A stretch of 64,000 bases of DNA from Oscillospiraceae bacterium MB24-C1 (GCA_030913685.1 CP133187.1:1327501-1391500), one strand, 5' to 3'. Counted from the first letter of the stretch, positions 1-9,986 are shown. The notes: generated by a model not told the origin, from the sequence alone. Numbers and translations are program-made.

Positions 1-1580
1 GCGGAGGCAGGGGTTGAAAAATCGAGCAGTGGCAGATAGCGCACCTTGTCGATGGCATGCAGGAATAGATAAAGCCGCGGCCCCTTTTCCTTGTTAAGCA
101 ACAGTCGATAAACATTCTTGAAGAAACGTCCCTGCTTTTGCTTAATCTCCTTCTCGTCCCCGCCTGGGAACACCGTGCGCGAAACAGAATAGAGGAACGT
201 ATTCAAGCCATCCAGGCTGTCATCCACTGTCGAGAGATGTTCAAACAACAGCTTGATTTCCTGTTTTTCATCGTCAGAAAGCGAATTGTAAACCGCAAAA
301 TCACGGATGCTGCGCAGCTTGTAGGCGTTTTCAGGCGAACACTGTTCCAGCCAGAACTGCGCCAACGCTAAGCGCTCGGCAAACTCCTCGCGCTTATAAG
401 GCGTGCCAATTTTCTCGAACACCGTCTCGAGTGCGTCAAGGTTAAAGTCCACCGTGCTGCCAAGCTGAACAAGCTGGCCCATCGGCACTGTTTTAACCTC
501 ATGACCCGGCACATCAACGTTGTACATAATGGCATTGAGCCGCTCGTCTCCCTTGCCTGCGCGGTAATCGTTGAGCGCCTTGTCAAACTCAAAGTACTGA
601 CGCAAAATCTCTTCATCAAAACAAAAATCAAACGCTTTAAGCGGTTCAGTCTTGGAATAAAGCCACAAAATGACCTCAGGCTGGTAAATTTTCAGAAGTG
701 TTTCAGGCGTCAAATTGAGCCCCGACGAACCGGACATCTTGCCGGTCATGCCCTTGATGCCGATAAACTCATAACCAGTAAAATACGGCGCTGGATAGTC
801 GTAAATCTTGTCTGAAATAATGCGGCTGGTCTGATAGCTGCCGGTGGGGGACGCGTGATCCTTACCGCCGGGCTCGAAATCGACGCTTTCGGCCTTCCAT
901 CGCATCGGCCAATCAATCTTCCAAGCTAGCTTGGCGCTGCTACCGTTCACAAAGTCATAATCGCCCTCATATCCACACTTGCAGGTGAAGTGACCGGTCG
1001 TGCAATCCTCTGAAAAAGAGGTGAAGGTGGTGGTATCTTTGTCGCAGGCCGGGCAGTATACGATAGCGGGGCTATAGGCCTCTCGCTCACCCTCCGCCGC
1101 ATCTTGCGTGCGAAAACTGTCTAAAATATCAAAAATCTCGCCGCGGTGGCGCAGCGCATGAATTATACTCTCGTTATAGCGCCCTGAACGATATTCAACG
1201 GCCTGATAACGGAAATCAACCTCAATGCCAAAGCGCGACAAAGAGCATTCGAACTCTTTTTCAAAGTGCTCGGCATAGCTCCCGCAGCAGCCAAAGGGAT
1301 CGGGTACGTCCACATAGGGCTTACCGATATGCTGGCTCCACTCCTCGGGTACGTTTTTGGGCACCTTGCGGAAGCGGTCAAACTCATCCCACGAGAAAAG
1401 CAACTTTGCCTTTTTACCAGCTTTTTGTAACGCGCGGCAGACAAAATAACTCGTGGCAATATCTCGGAAGTTGCCAATGTGCACCGAGCCCGAAGGGCTG
1501 ATGCCCGCGGCACAGACATACTCTTCCTTATCAGGCTTTTTTGTAATAATTTCATTGGCAATTGCTTCTGACCAATGCAT
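1..1580 (-). CDS. lysK: Class I lysyl-tRNA synthetase, C-terminus cut by window edge
   Basis: Charges tRNA-Lys with lysine using the class I (Rossmann) fold found in archaea and some bacteria, rather than the class II LysS. Reading leftward from ATG at 1580 gives about 526 codons without a stop. The HIGN nucleotide-binding motif is at residues 34-37 (context PSGSVHIGNF). The second signature appears as KMSGS, the usual class I LysRS form of KMSKS. Zinc-type cysteine pairs (CPACD, CKCG) lie between them. The family is about 520-530 residues, so only a few C-terminal residues should be missing. A purine-rich GAAAGGGA lies upstream of the ATG. Monocistronic as far as can be seen; the divergent neighbour is the aldolase. 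Confidence 0.93.
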   Translation of the reverse strand, partial: MHWSEAIANEIITKKPDKEEYVCAAGISPSGSVHIGNFRDIATSYFVCRALQKAGKKAKLLFSWDEFDRFRKVPKNVPEEWSQHIGKPYVDVPDPFGCCGSYAEHFEKEFECSLSRFGIEVDFRYQAVEYRSGRYNESIIHALRHRGEIFDILDSFRTQDAAEGEREAYSPAIVYCPACDKDTTTFTSFSEDCTTGHFTCKCGYEGDYDFVNGSSAKLAWKIDWPMRWKAESVDFEPGGKDHASPTGSYQTSRIISDKIYDYPAPYFTGYEFIGIKGMTGKMSGSSGLNLTPETLLKIYQPEVILWLYSKTEPLKAFDFCFDEEILRQYFEFDKALNDYRAGKGDERLNAIMYNVDVPGHEVKTVPMGQLVQLGSTVDFNLDALETVFEKIGTPYKREEFAERLALAQFWLEQCSPENAYKLRSIRDFAVYNSLSDDEKQEIKLLFEHLSTVDDSLDGLNTFLYSVSRTVFPGGDEKEIKQKQGRFFKNVYRLLLNKEKGPRLYLFLHAIDKVRYLPLLDFSTPAS

Positions 1581-1762
1581 AACTTCAGACCATCCCTTTC
1601 AACTGCAAATACAAAGCACGCGCAAGGCTCATTAAAGCCATTTTTCGCGCATGCGCATTTTATGCCATTATTTTTAAAATTCTACTATAAAGGAACCCAA
1701 AAGTCAAACATCCACCAGTCCTTTTAGGGCGACAGTCGACCAAGCGTTTTTGGCCGACGGTA

Positions 1763-1790
1763 TTGATTTAACCGCGTGTTGTGCTATACT
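1763..1790 (+). promoter_or_regulatory. Promoter of the aldolase gene
   Basis: TTGATT (1763-1768), a 16-base spacer and TATACT (1785-1790), with TG one base upstream of the -10 (extended -10). It lies about 80 bases before the gene's ribosome site and is the best sigma-A match in the 289-base lysK-aldolase intergenic region. No other feature was recognised in that region. Confidence 0.6.
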
Positions 1791-1869
1791 TTATTTTATA
1801 TCGACACTTTTTTGCGCGGCGCACAACGCTGTCAGCTCAGCCTTTGTTTACGAAAAGAGGAGATGTCCT

Positions 1870-2841
1870 ATGCTGTCATACCAGGCCCTTGGGTTGGAAA
1901 ATTCTAAAAACCTTCTAAAAAAAGCTTACGAAGGGCATTACGCCGTTGGCGCTTTTAACTTTATTTCTATCGAGCAGCTCAATGGCATTTTCGATGCCTG
2001 TGTTCAAAAACGCTCGCCCGTTATTCTGCTGGGTTCGCCCAAGCTGTGCCGCCAGTTTGAGCCGCGCATGCTTGCCAGAATGGCACAGGCCGGACGCGAG
2101 CGCGTACTCGAGCAGGGATTAGATATCCCTACCGTTCTGCATTTGGATCACGGCCTTTGCTATGAGCACTGTGTCACCGCTATCCAGAACGGTTTTTCGT
2201 CGGTAATGATAGACGGCAGTGCCCTACCCTTTGCCGAAAATGTGGCGCTGACCCGTCAGATTGTGGAATATGCCCATGCCTATGGCGTGACGGTGGAGGG
2301 TGAGTTGGGCGTACTCGATACCGAGGCTAACGCGCAAAGCTACTTCCCGCAGCGGCTTTATACCGACCCCTATCAGGCGGCCGAATTTGTTGAAAAAACC
2401 GGTGTAGATAGCCTTGCCGTTTCCATTGGCACCTCGCACGGCATGGTCAAATATCTCCCCAACCCCGACGGCAGCTATCCTGAATTACGCTACGATATTT
2501 TAGATAAGATCGAAACACTGATGCCCGGTTTCCCCATTGTGCTTCACGGCGCCTCCTGCCTGCCGTACAAATACATCGAAATGATTAATCGCTACGGTGG
2601 CAAGATCGGGCATACCGCTGGCATCCCCGATTATCAGATCACCAACGCCACACAGAAGGCGGTAAGTATGGTGAACATCGCTTCCGATGGCTGGTTGGCA
2701 GCACTTGCCCTCACGCGAAAGGTGCTGGCTGAAAACCCGACCGCAATAGACGGACGTATCTATTCTTTGCAAGTTCGCCCGGAATTAAAGGAACTATACT
2801 GCCATAAAATTGACATACTTGGCAGCGCAGGCAAATGCTGA
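1870..2841 (+). CDS. fba: Class II fructose-bisphosphate (or tagatose-bisphosphate) aldolase
   Basis: Zn-dependent class II aldolase, cleaving fructose-1,6-bisphosphate (or a related ketose bisphosphate) to triose phosphates in the cytoplasm. The 323-residue product has the family landmarks in order: HLDHG (first Zn ligand and catalytic region), VEGELG (Glu ligand), GTSHG (His ligand) and LHGAS (third His and phosphate loop). The glycine normally following LHGAS is Cys here. The start was placed at ATG 1870 because AGAGGAGA lies just upstream. The frame is open 40 codons further, but that part is not conserved-looking. Substrate (fructose, tagatose or a deoxy-inositol analogue) cannot be fixed from sequence. 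It is followed by a shared terminator hairpin. Confidence 0.85.
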   Translation: MLSYQALGLENSKNLLKKAYEGHYAVGAFNFISIEQLNGIFDACVQKRSPVILLGSPKLCRQFEPRMLARMAQAGRERVLEQGLDIPTVLHLDHGLCYEHCVTAIQNGFSSVMIDGSALPFAENVALTRQIVEYAHAYGVTVEGELGVLDTEANAQSYFPQRLYTDPYQAAEFVEKTGVDSLAVSIGTSHGMVKYLPNPDGSYPELRYDILDKIETLMPGFPIVLHGASCLPYKYIEMINRYGGKIGHTAGIPDYQITNATQKAVSMVNIASDGWLAALALTRKVLAENPTAIDGRIYSLQVRPELKELYCHKIDILGSAGKC

Positions 2842-2869
2842 TAGCCGCCAAAATGACCTGCCATAACGT

Positions 2870-2898
2870 GGGGCTGCTGCTTTTTTTGCAGCAGCCCC
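2870..2898. terminator. Shared terminator hairpin between convergent genes
   Basis: Perfect 11-base-pair stem GGGGCTGCTGC/GCAGCAGCCCC around a seven-T loop. It sits between the ends of the aldolase gene and the convergent antiporter gene, so it can act in both directions. The trailing T tract is short on either strand. Confidence 0.6.
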
Positions 2899-2906
2899 TT
2901 TGCTGT

Positions 2907-4508
2907 TTATCTACTTGAATGATTAATGACCAACACATCGTTTTCCTTGATCACGGTCGATCCCCGAGGGATGATCACCCGGTCTTTTCGCTGCACCATG
3001 ATAATAAGCATATCCGGCTTATTAAAAATTTCTGAGACACGTTTATTCTCCCACTTATCGCCCTTGCCAATACGCTTTTCAAATAGCGAGATGCCATCAA
3101 TCTTGCCCGGTGCCTTGGCGCTTAGAACCAACTTATCCCCCGGCTGTAAAGTCGTTTTGCCGTTGGGAACAATCTTTTTGCCTTCGCGCAGCAACAACAC
3201 AAGAATCGTCTCAGCCGGCAACAGAATGTCTTGAATCATGCTGTTTGCCCACGGATGATTTTCGGGTACTGAAAACTGAATAAACTGAATCGGTACCTCG
3301 TCACTGTAATCGGTAAAGGTTTTCATAACGTCAGAATTCTCGTCAATCATATCTAACTTGCGTGCTACGAACGGAATCATCGAGCCCTGAACCAAAATCG
3401 ACAGTAATACAATAAAGAATACAATGTGGAACAGGTCAGTGCTGGTGTAAGCAGAGTTTATGGTCGCCATGACTGCAAACACAATTGACGCCGCACCGCG
3501 CAGTCCAGCCCACGATACAAGCTGCTGCTGCTTAACAGCGCCGCGAAACGGCGCAAGAATAGCAAACACCGCTACCGGTCGAGCGACAAAGGTCAAAAAC
3601 AGCGCAATGGCCAGCGCGGTAAACGCCACATTAAGCAGCAGAGACGGCGTCGCCAGTAAACCCAGCAAAAAGAACAACACCACCTGCATCAGCCCAGTGG
3701 CTGTGTCAAAAAAGTGTACAATAGCCTTTTTGTTCCTAATTTCGTGGTTGCCCATGATAATACCGACGATATAGGCGCTCAAATAGCCATTTCCCCCAAT
3801 CGCCTCGGGCGCAGCATAAGAGAGAATCGCAACCCCAAGAATGAAGATCGCATCAAATCCGTCTGCGGCAAATTGGAATTTTTTAAGTGCCCAAAGCGCC
3901 GCTGCTGCAATAGCCCCACCGAAAACCACGCCATAGGTCAGCTGTGCAAAAATCATGTATGCAATCTGCCCGCCTTTGGCACTGCCACTCATAATCGACA
4001 AAATCACGACGGTGAGCATATAGGCGCAAGGATCGTTGCTGCCGCTTTCCACTTCAAGCATCGATGCCGTGTTATATTTAAGATTTAAACGCTTTGAACG
4101 CAGAATTGAAAACACAGAGGCCGCATCGGTTGAACTGATAACTGCGCCAATAAGAAAACTTTCGAGAAAATTGATCCGTAATATAAAATGACAAAACAGT
4201 CCCGTAATGCCCGCAGTGAGTACAACACCAACGGAAGAGAGCAACACCGCTTGCACCGCAACAGGCTTCGCTTCACTCCACCTGGTGCCAAACCCACCGT
4301 AGAACATGACAAAAACAAGCGCAACGGCGCAGATCTGTCCAGCGAAAGCATAATCATTAAAAGGGATTTTCACTACCCCTTCGGCACCAAAAACCATACC
4401 CAACAGAATAAACGCCAGCAGCACCGGAATGCCCAGCTTGCTCGACAGCTTATTGAAACCCACGCAGGTAATTAAAATAAACGCAGCTAATAATAAATAG
4501 ACCGGCAA
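2907..4508 (-). CDS. CPA1-family K+(Na+)/H+ antiporter with C-terminal RCK_C domain
   Basis: Membrane cation/proton exchanger of the NhaP2/CvrA type, for K+ or Na+ and pH homeostasis. About 12 hydrophobic segments fill residues 1-385. They include SSTDAAS and ESGSNDP, which match the ion-site Asp and Asn-Asp of CPA1 antiporters. The last 140 residues look like a TrkA-C/RCK_C regulatory domain (LRPGDKLVLS-like pattern). TTG at 4508 was chosen because GGGGAGG then sits seven bases upstream. The alternative TTG two codons earlier is too close to the ribosome site. Product 533 residues. The ion preferred cannot be told from sequence. Confidence 0.86.
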   Translation of the reverse strand: MPVYLLLAAFILITCVGFNKLSSKLGIPVLLAFILLGMVFGAEGVVKIPFNDYAFAGQICAVALVFVMFYGGFGTRWSEAKPVAVQAVLLSSVGVVLTAGITGLFCHFILRINFLESFLIGAVISSTDAASVFSILRSKRLNLKYNTASMLEVESGSNDPCAYMLTVVILSIMSGSAKGGQIAYMIFAQLTYGVVFGGAIAAAALWALKKFQFAADGFDAIFILGVAILSYAAPEAIGGNGYLSAYIVGIIMGNHEIRNKKAIVHFFDTATGLMQVVLFFLLGLLATPSLLLNVAFTALAIALFLTFVARPVAVFAILAPFRGAVKQQQLVSWAGLRGAASIVFAVMATINSAYTSTDLFHIVFFIVLLSILVQGSMIPFVARKLDMIDENSDVMKTFTDYSDEVPIQFIQFSVPENHPWANSMIQDILLPAETILVLLLREGKKIVPNGKTTLQPGDKLVLSAKAPGKIDGISLFEKRIGKGDKWENKRVSEIFNKPDMLIIMVQRKDRVIIPRGSTVIKENDVLVINHSSR

Positions 4509-4713
4509 AACCAAACCTCCCCTTGGGTGCCTTATGGCACGCTGTAAATATCAATATCATGCCATACAGCGCGCTTACGCAATAACTTCATCGCCTGACC
4601 CGCTTAGGCCAGGCGCGCTACATAAAATCTTGTAATGATAAGTAATTGTATTTGTGGGTCCACCAGTCTCTGACCCTTTGTTTACCTTTAAGTATTGATG
4701 GCGCTGACTGCTG

Positions 4714-5538
4714 CTACTTGTTACGCCCGTTTTTAAACACCATCATCATTTCGCGTGTCAAACTCAAATTATCGGGCTGCAACGCAATTTCATCGCGAGT
4801 AAACCACTCAGCTAATGCCAGTTCGTCGGTTTGCAGCGTGACGGTGGTATCACCGTCAACTTCAGCGAAAAATCCACAGAGCAGCGAGCTTGAAAAAGCC
4901 CACGGCTGGCTCTTATAGTAGGTGATGTTCTTGACCTTGAGGCCAACCTCTTCCATCACCTCGCGCTCAACCGTCTGCTCCAGCGTCTCGCCGATCTCGG
5001 TAAAGCCCGCCACCAGTGCGTAGTTGGAAAAGGGGCGGCCGGCATATTTGGTCATCAGCAGCCGGTCACCGGCGGTGATGGCTACGATGATACCGGGGGA
5101 TATTTTAGGGTAGATGGTGTTCCCGCAGTTTTCGCAGGCCAACATACGCTCTTTCTCACTGGGAACCAGTGGATACCCGCAGCGTCCACAGAATTTATTA
5201 TCGTTGTACCAATTATATATCTGCCACGCAACAAAGCCTGCAAAAGCTAAGTCGCCCGGCAGCGCCGTGCGAAACAGCGTGATGTTTTCAAAGGTAAAAC
5301 CGCTGGGCACTTTATATTCGGTTGTGCGCAGCAGAAAATAATCCGTGTCGTCAATCGAGAATAAAAACGTGCAGTCGGAATTGACACCAATTTGCGCCAG
5401 CGTCGGGTAGAGAACCCCCTCTCCGCTTTTGTGGCACAATACGGCATTTTTGTCGAAAACAAATACCGTGTCGTTATCTCGGGGGCTTTTTACATGAAAG
5501 GCGTTGTCATATTTCTTTGGTGCAATATCCTGTATCAC
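4714..5538 (-). CDS. nudC: NAD(H) pyrophosphatase / RNA decapping Nudix hydrolase NudC
   Basis: Hydrolyses NAD(H) to NMN(H) and AMP, and in this family can remove NAD caps from RNA. The 274-residue product has a divergent N-terminal domain, a four-cysteine zinc ribbon (C117, C120, C135, C138) and a full Nudix box at residues 178-200 (G-x5-E-x7-REVMEEVGL). It also has the SQPWxFxxS motif that marks NudC. The start is GTG at 5538, supported by AAAGGAAG eight bases upstream. It stands alone, with about 200 bases to the antiporter gene downstream. Confidence 0.92.
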   Translation of the reverse strand: MIQDIAPKKYDNAFHVKSPRDNDTVFVFDKNAVLCHKSGEGVLYPTLAQIGVNSDCTFLFSIDDTDYFLLRTTEYKVPSGFTFENITLFRTALPGDLAFAGFVAWQIYNWYNDNKFCGRCGYPLVPSEKERMLACENCGNTIYPKISPGIIVAITAGDRLLMTKYAGRPFSNYALVAGFTEIGETLEQTVEREVMEEVGLKVKNITYYKSQPWAFSSSLLCGFFAEVDGDTTVTLQTDELALAEWFTRDEIALQPDNLSLTREMMMVFKNGRNK

Positions 5539-5991
5539 GCGCGAAACTTCCTTTGTTGTTAATTTTAACAGCGGCGCAAAGTGGTCGCTGTCAATGTTAC
5601 AGCGATTATACCACCCCGGCGCAAAAAAGTCATGCCCATGCGTTTAAATATCTTTGTCGTCGCGCTGCGATGTGTGTGGCATTTAACCCGTTACCAAACA
5701 CACCTTACCGCCATTGGTTTAACGTATTAGAATATATATGACATTATATGCTTTAAAGGTACTCGTTTCTATGCAAAATGCAAATCCGATATATACTTAA
5801 AAGCATAAGACCCGATAGGGGAGCGGGCGCTTTCCTGGGTCAAATCGGCATTTTCTCCGCGACCGCCTAGTGCTTTAAAAAGCGATAAATGCTATAATAT
5901 TAAAACATACAACAAAACGCCAGTACATCATGACTTTTGCGTACGTCCCGTTCATGGGGACGTACATTTAAATAAGGAGGAGTCGAAACCT
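5539..5991. other. Intergenic region with nitroreductase promoter
   Basis: Non-coding stretch of about 450 bases between the divergent nudC and nitroreductase genes. A -10 TATAAT (5893-5898) with only a weak -35 (TGCTTT, near 5871) is the most likely nitroreductase promoter. A GC-rich patch at 5806-5870 can fold locally but matches no riboswitch family convincingly. Confidence 0.4.
5941..5965 (+). repeat. Inverted repeat just before the nitroreductase ribosome site
   Basis: Perfect nine-base arms GTACGTCCC/GGGACGTAC with a seven-base loop, ending seven bases before AAGGAGGAG. There is no U tract, so it is not a terminator. It could be an operator or a 5' mRNA hairpin controlling translation or stability. 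Confidence 0.6.
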
Positions 5992-6531
5992 ATGGAAGAA
6001 ATCAAAATGCGTCGAAGCATTAGAAAATATCAGGACAAACCGCTCGATAACGAGCTGATTCTAAAACTGCTGGGAAGTGCACGACTAGCACCTTCGGGTA
6101 GCAACAATCAGCCGTGGGAATTTATTGTCGTCCAGTCAGAAGAAACCCGTCGTCTGTTAACTGAAGTGGCGCATAATCAGAAATGGATGCTAACGGCACC
6201 GGTATTCATCATTTGTATTGCGGATGGCCGTAGCCGAATTCCGGAGGATGTCGAGCTGTTTTTCACCGAGGAAAGCCCACAGGAGGAACTCAAGCAGATC
6301 ATACGTGATACGGCTATCGCTACCCAAAATTTGTTGCTAGAAGCGCACCATCTTGGTCTTGGCGCTTGCTGGGTCGCATGGTATAGGCAGGAGGACATCC
6401 GCCCTGTTTTAAATATTCCGTCAGATAAATACGTCTGCGGCATTGTCACGGTCGGTTATCCTGCGGAGACACCAGAGCCGCACCCAAGAAAACCACTTGA
6501 GAGCATGGTCCGGTACGAAATGTGGGAATAG
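5992..6531 (+). CDS. Nitroreductase family FMN-dependent oxidoreductase
   Basis: Small FMN flavoprotein that reduces nitro or quinone-type substrates with NAD(P)H; the physiological substrate is unknown. The 179-residue length and the N-terminal RRSIRKYQDKP motif are typical of the short nitroreductase group. So are SGSNNQPWEF (FMN contacts) and GLGACWVAW near residue 125. ATG 5992 follows AAGGAGGAG at good spacing. The gene stands alone behind an inverted repeat, with a terminator-like hairpin after it. Confidence 0.88.
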   Translation: MEEIKMRRSIRKYQDKPLDNELILKLLGSARLAPSGSNNQPWEFIVVQSEETRRLLTEVAHNQKWMLTAPVFIICIADGRSRIPEDVELFFTEESPQEELKQIIRDTAIATQNLLLEAHHLGLGACWVAWYRQEDIRPVLNIPSDKYVCGIVTVGYPAETPEPHPRKPLESMVRYEMWE

Positions 6532-6614
6532 TCCGGCTTTCTACTTTCTTGATATGGTTTTCTTATTTTAGAGTTGGCAACAACCAGATTCCTATGGCCT
6601 AATAAATAGAAACA

Positions 6615-6650
6615 GCACAAAAACCCGCCGGAGGGGGCAGGTTTTTGTGC
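6615..6650. terminator. Terminator-like hairpin after nitroreductase
   Basis: Stem GCACAAAAACC/GGTTTTTGTGC extended inward by GCC/GGC across one mismatch. The T-rich stretch is inside the 3' arm. It lies between two convergent genes. Confidence 0.5.
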
Positions 6651-6758
6651 GCCAAAACCCTTTGTATGGGATTTTTCAATATCAGTATTATCGTTTTAAT
6701 TAAAAGCTATGGACGCATCGGATCTTTGATACACAAAATCATGTATAGAACCACGTTG

Positions 6759-7202
6759 TCAGTCATGCGCTTCCTGTGCTTCCGCTTTGGTCGCGTGAAT
6801 AGTGCCGTGCGCATGTGCGGGCGGCGCATAGATCGTATAGACCTTGATCGGCCGAGTGCCGGTGTTAATCAGGTTGTGCCATGTCCCAGCCGGAACAACA
6901 AATGCAAAGCCGTCAAAAACGTTTCGACGCAGTGTCAGGTTGTCTTGAGCATCTCCCATCATCACCATGCCCTGCCCCTGCTCAACGCGGATAAATTGAT
7001 CAACCTCGGGGTGAACCTCCAAACCGATTGATTCGCCGGGGTTGATGCTCATCAGCACCAGCTGAAGATTGTCACCGGTCCAAAGCACCGTGCGGAACAT
7101 ACTGTTCTGTTTAGTGGCTCGGTCAATATTGATAACAAACGGCCTGGGGCCATAATCGGTTAGCAGCGCATTGCCGCCGGAATTCATATTGTTCATCTGC
7201 AT
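6759..7202 (-). CDS. Cupin-domain protein
   Basis: Single-domain cupin of 147 residues. The first cupin motif (EVHPEVDQFIRVEQGQG) supplies a His and a Glu, and the second (PAGTWHNLIN) supplies a His, so a metal site is probable. The Asp replacing the usual second His of motif 1 is common in this subgroup. Such proteins are widespread in Firmicutes; function may be isomerase, dioxygenase or sugar/metabolite binding and cannot be assigned here. It is transcribed alone on the minus strand. Confidence 0.8.
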   Translation of the reverse strand: MQMNNMNSGGNALLTDYGPRPFVINIDRATKQNSMFRTVLWTGDNLQLVLMSINPGESIGLEVHPEVDQFIRVEQGQGMVMMGDAQDNLTLRRNVFDGFAFVVPAGTWHNLINTGTRPIKVYTIYAPPAHAHGTIHATKAEAQEAHD

Positions 7203-7299
7203 GCATATGTACGCCCTTTCAGTGTTTTATAACATCATATGCTTATTAGTTTTTAGACGTGTTAAATCAATATTCGAGAAGTCTAACAGCGCTTTAAAA

Positions 7300-7328
7300 A
7301 GCCGTGCCTTCAGTTTGAAAGCACGGCT
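7300..7328 (-). terminator. pyrG terminator
   Basis: AGCCGTGC/GCACGGCT arms with a 13-base loop, followed on the minus strand by TTTTT. It lies 50 bases beyond the pyrG stop. Confidence 0.7.
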
Positions 7329-7375
7329 GATTTCTTTTTAATATATTCTAGTAGACAAAAGCTGAAACGCCACTT

Positions 7376-8977
7376 TTAAGACTTTTTGGCAACGAGAGAC
7401 GCAGTCACAAACTCCCTGAACAGCGGATGGGCATGATTAGGACGGCTCTTGAACTCAGGATGATACTGAACACCGACAAAGAAACGGTTGGCCGGAATCT
7501 CCACCGCTTCCACCAGATGATCGTCAGGCGAGGTACCGGTGATACGCAGGCCGGCTTCCATCATCTTTTCGCGGTAGTTGTTATTAAACTCGTAGCGGTG
7601 GCGATGACGCTCGTGAATCAGTGGCTGGTCATAAGCACGGGCCATGTGGCTGCCTTCTGCGATTTTACAAGGATATGCCCCCAGACGCATGGTGCCGCCC
7701 ATGACAACGCCGTGTTGGTCAGGCATCAGGTCGATGACCGGGTATTCGCCATCGGGTACAAACTCGGTGGAGTTCGCGCCCTTCATTCCCAATACATTAC
7801 GCGCAAACTCAATAACAGCAATCTGCATGCCCAAGCAGATACCAAAATAGGGCACGTTATGGGTTCTGGCATATCTGGCCGCCGCGACCTTGCCCTCAAT
7901 GCCGCGGTCGCCGAAGCCGCCGGGCACCAAAATGCCGTCGCAGCCACCAAGCAGTTCTGAAGCGGTATCGTCGGTAACATCCTCAGCCTCCACCCACGTC
8001 AGATGGACGCGGGCTGAGTTTTCAAATCCGGCATGCTGCAGTGCCTCAGCAACCGACAAATAAGCATCGTGCAACCGCACATATTTGCCGACAACAGCAA
8101 TCGTTACGTCCTTGGTTCGGCTTTCAATGCGAGCCAGCATTTCGTTCCATTCGGCCATGTCCGGCTCGGCAGAGGTTAGTTGCAACTCGCGGCAGACAAT
8201 CTTCGCAAGACCGTTTTTTTCAAGCATCATCGGTGCCTGATACAGCACCGGTAGCGTGATATTCTCAATCACGCAGTCTTCTTTGACGTTGCAGAACAGC
8301 GCGATTTTATGCAGCACCGAAGGGTCAATCGACTCGTCGCAGCGGCACACGATCACAGTGGGCGAAATACCCATCGCCTGCAGCTCCTTGACAGAATGCT
8401 GGGTCGGCTTACTTTTGTGCTCACCCGAACTTTTAATATAAGGCACTAGCGTCACATGAATGAACATGCAATTGTGCTGCCCCACTTCAAGCGAAACTTG
8501 GCGAATCGCCTCTAAAAACGGCTGGCTTTCGATATCCCCCACCGTGCCGCCTATCTCGGTGATGACCACGTCGGCGTCAGTCTTCTCTCTCACGGAATAG
8601 ATGAAGTTCTTAATCTCGCCGGTGATGTGCGGAATAACCTGCACCGTCTCACCAAGATAGTCCCCGTTGCGCTCCTTGTTAAGCACGTTCCAGTAAACCT
8701 TGCCAGTGGTCAAGTTGGAGTATTTGTTTAGGTTTTCGTCAATAAAACGCTCATAGTGGCCCAGATCAAGGTCGGTTTCGGCACCGTCCTCGGTGACGAA
8801 CACCTCGCCGTGCTGATATGGGCTCATTGTTCCGGGGTCGACATTGATATACGGGTCAAGCTTCTGTGCTGCCACCTTTAAACCCCGCATGCGCAACAGA
8901 CGTCCTAGCGAGGCCGCCGTAATACCCTTTCCCAATCCGGAAACGACGCCGCCAGTCACAAACACATATTTACTCAT
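7376..8977 (-). CDS. pyrG: CTP synthase
   Basis: Makes CTP from UTP, ATP and glutamine in the last step of pyrimidine nucleotide synthesis. The product is 533 residues, the usual length. The N-terminal synthetase domain begins [15 protein letters not shown] (P-loop). The C-terminal class I glutamine amidotransferase domain has GICLGMQ with the nucleophilic Cys, and a YHPEF His/Glu. ATG 8977 was chosen because GGAGAGG lies six bases upstream and [10 protein letters not shown] is the family start. It overlaps the dapF stop by eight bases, which implies translational coupling. Confidence 0.96.
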   Translation of the reverse strand: MSKYVFVTGGVVSGLGKGITAASLGRLLRMRGLKVAAQKLDPYINVDPGTMSPYQHGEVFVTEDGAETDLDLGHYERFIDENLNKYSNLTTGKVYWNVLNKERNGDYLGETVQVIPHITGEIKNFIYSVREKTDADVVITEIGGTVGDIESQPFLEAIRQVSLEVGQHNCMFIHVTLVPYIKSSGEHKSKPTQHSVKELQAMGISPTVIVCRCDESIDPSVLHKIALFCNVKEDCVIENITLPVLYQAPMMLEKNGLAKIVCRELQLTSAEPDMAEWNEMLARIESRTKDVTIAVVGKYVRLHDAYLSVAEALQHAGFENSARVHLTWVEAEDVTDDTASELLGGCDGILVPGGFGDRGIEGKVAAARYARTHNVPYFGICLGMQIAVIEFARNVLGMKGANSTEFVPDGEYPVIDLMPDQHGVVMGGTMRLGAYPCKIAEGSHMARAYDQPLIHERHRHRYEFNNNYREKMMEAGLRITGTSPDDHLVEAVEIPANRFFVGVQYHPEFKSRPNHAHPLFREFVTASLVAKKS

Positions 8978-9821
8978 AATCGACCTCTCCATCAAACACC
9001 ACTGTCGCAGGGCCTGTCATTAAAACCGTCTCGCCGGTATAACAAATCGTCAAATCTCCGCCTCGCAGCTTCAAAGTGATATCGGTGTTCATCTTGCAGT
9101 GGCCGCACAGCACTGCCGCCACCGCTGTGGCGCAGGCACCCGTGCCGCAGGCCAGTGTCTCACCACTGCCACGTTCCCAGACGCGCATTTTCAGCGTATG
9201 ATCATCAATCACCTCAACAAACTCGGTGTTTACCCGCTCGGGGAAAAGCGCATCGTTTTCATAGGCCGGTCCAATTTTTTCAAGATCTAGCGCATCAATG
9301 TTTTCGGTGAACAGTACACAGTGCGGATTGCCCATAGAAACGCAGCTAAAACGCCGCACCTGACCCGCCAGCATGTGTTCAACGTTTATAGCCCGCTCAC
9401 CGGGCAGCTTCACCGGAATCTCTGCCGGAACTAAAATTGGCTTGCCCATATCAACCTGAACGGCGGTCACCTCGTCATTCTCCACCGTCAGCTTTAGTGT
9501 TTTAATACCACTCAAAGTTTCGAGCGTCATAACTGACTTTTGCGCCAAGCCGCGCTCATAAGCATATTTGCCAATGCATCGCGTCGCATTGCCACACATC
9601 TTCCCCTCACTGCCGTCGGCATTAAACATACGCATCCTCACATCAGCCTTCTCGCTGGGGCAGATCAGTACCACGCCATCTCCGCCAACGCCAAAATGAC
9701 GGTCGGAAAGGCGAACGCTCAAAGCCTCGGGCTTGTCCACCTGTTGGTTAAAGCAATTGAAATAGATATAATCGTTACCACATCCGTGCATCTTGGTGAA
9801 CTTTAGCTTTCTTTTCTGCAT
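8970..9821 (-). CDS. dapF: Diaminopimelate epimerase
   Basis: Converts LL- to meso-diaminopimelate for lysine and peptidoglycan synthesis. The 283-residue product has both catalytic cysteines in their motifs: MCGNATRC and ACGTGACA. The N-terminal HGCGNDYIY motif is also present. ATG 9821 follows AAAGGATGAG. It is the first gene of a two-gene unit with pyrG, whose start codon lies inside the last codons of dapF. Confidence 0.96.
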   Translation of the reverse strand: MQKRKLKFTKMHGCGNDYIYFNCFNQQVDKPEALSVRLSDRHFGVGGDGVVLICPSEKADVRMRMFNADGSEGKMCGNATRCIGKYAYERGLAQKSVMTLETLSGIKTLKLTVENDEVTAVQVDMGKPILVPAEIPVKLPGERAINVEHMLAGQVRRFSCVSMGNPHCVLFTENIDALDLEKIGPAYENDALFPERVNTEFVEVIDDHTLKMRVWERGSGETLACGTGACATAVAAVLCGHCKMNTDITLKLRGGDLTICYTGETVLMTGPATVVFDGEVDYE

Positions 9822-9957
9822 ACCTGTCTCATCCTTTCTATATCATAAAAATAATTATAAACACCTACCGGTCAAAAAAACGAAAAACGCCGGTAGAGAT
9901 TTTTGAGGTCACCAAAAAATCCCTCCCGACGCCATTGTCAAGAATTATAACGCGAAA

Positions 9958-9986
9958 ATTATAGCACTTTTTTAATACGATTGCAA
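9958..9986 (-). promoter_or_regulatory. Promoter of dapF-pyrG
   Basis: On the minus strand: TTGCAA (9981-9986), exactly 17 bases, TATAAT (9958-9963). The leader that follows holds an inverted repeat CTACCGG/CCGGTAG (about 9867-9898) of unknown meaning. No lysine riboswitch was recognised. Confidence 0.72.

Noticed and set aside
4509-4713. Cyclic-di-AMP (ydaO) riboswitch before the K+/H+ antiporter gene
   Set aside because: The region is short and lacks the conserved ydaO blocks; only small GC hairpins are visible.
5806-5880. Possible ZTP-type or other riboswitch (GGGGAGCG and ACCGCCTAG patches)
   Set aside because: The order of elements is wrong for ZTP, the GGGTCGTG-type 5' part is absent, and the patch lies upstream of the likely -10, so it may not be transcribed.
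7427-7960. 177-codon plus-strand frame inside pyrG
   Set aside because: Antisense shadow of a clearly conserved enzyme; no ribosome site or family features.
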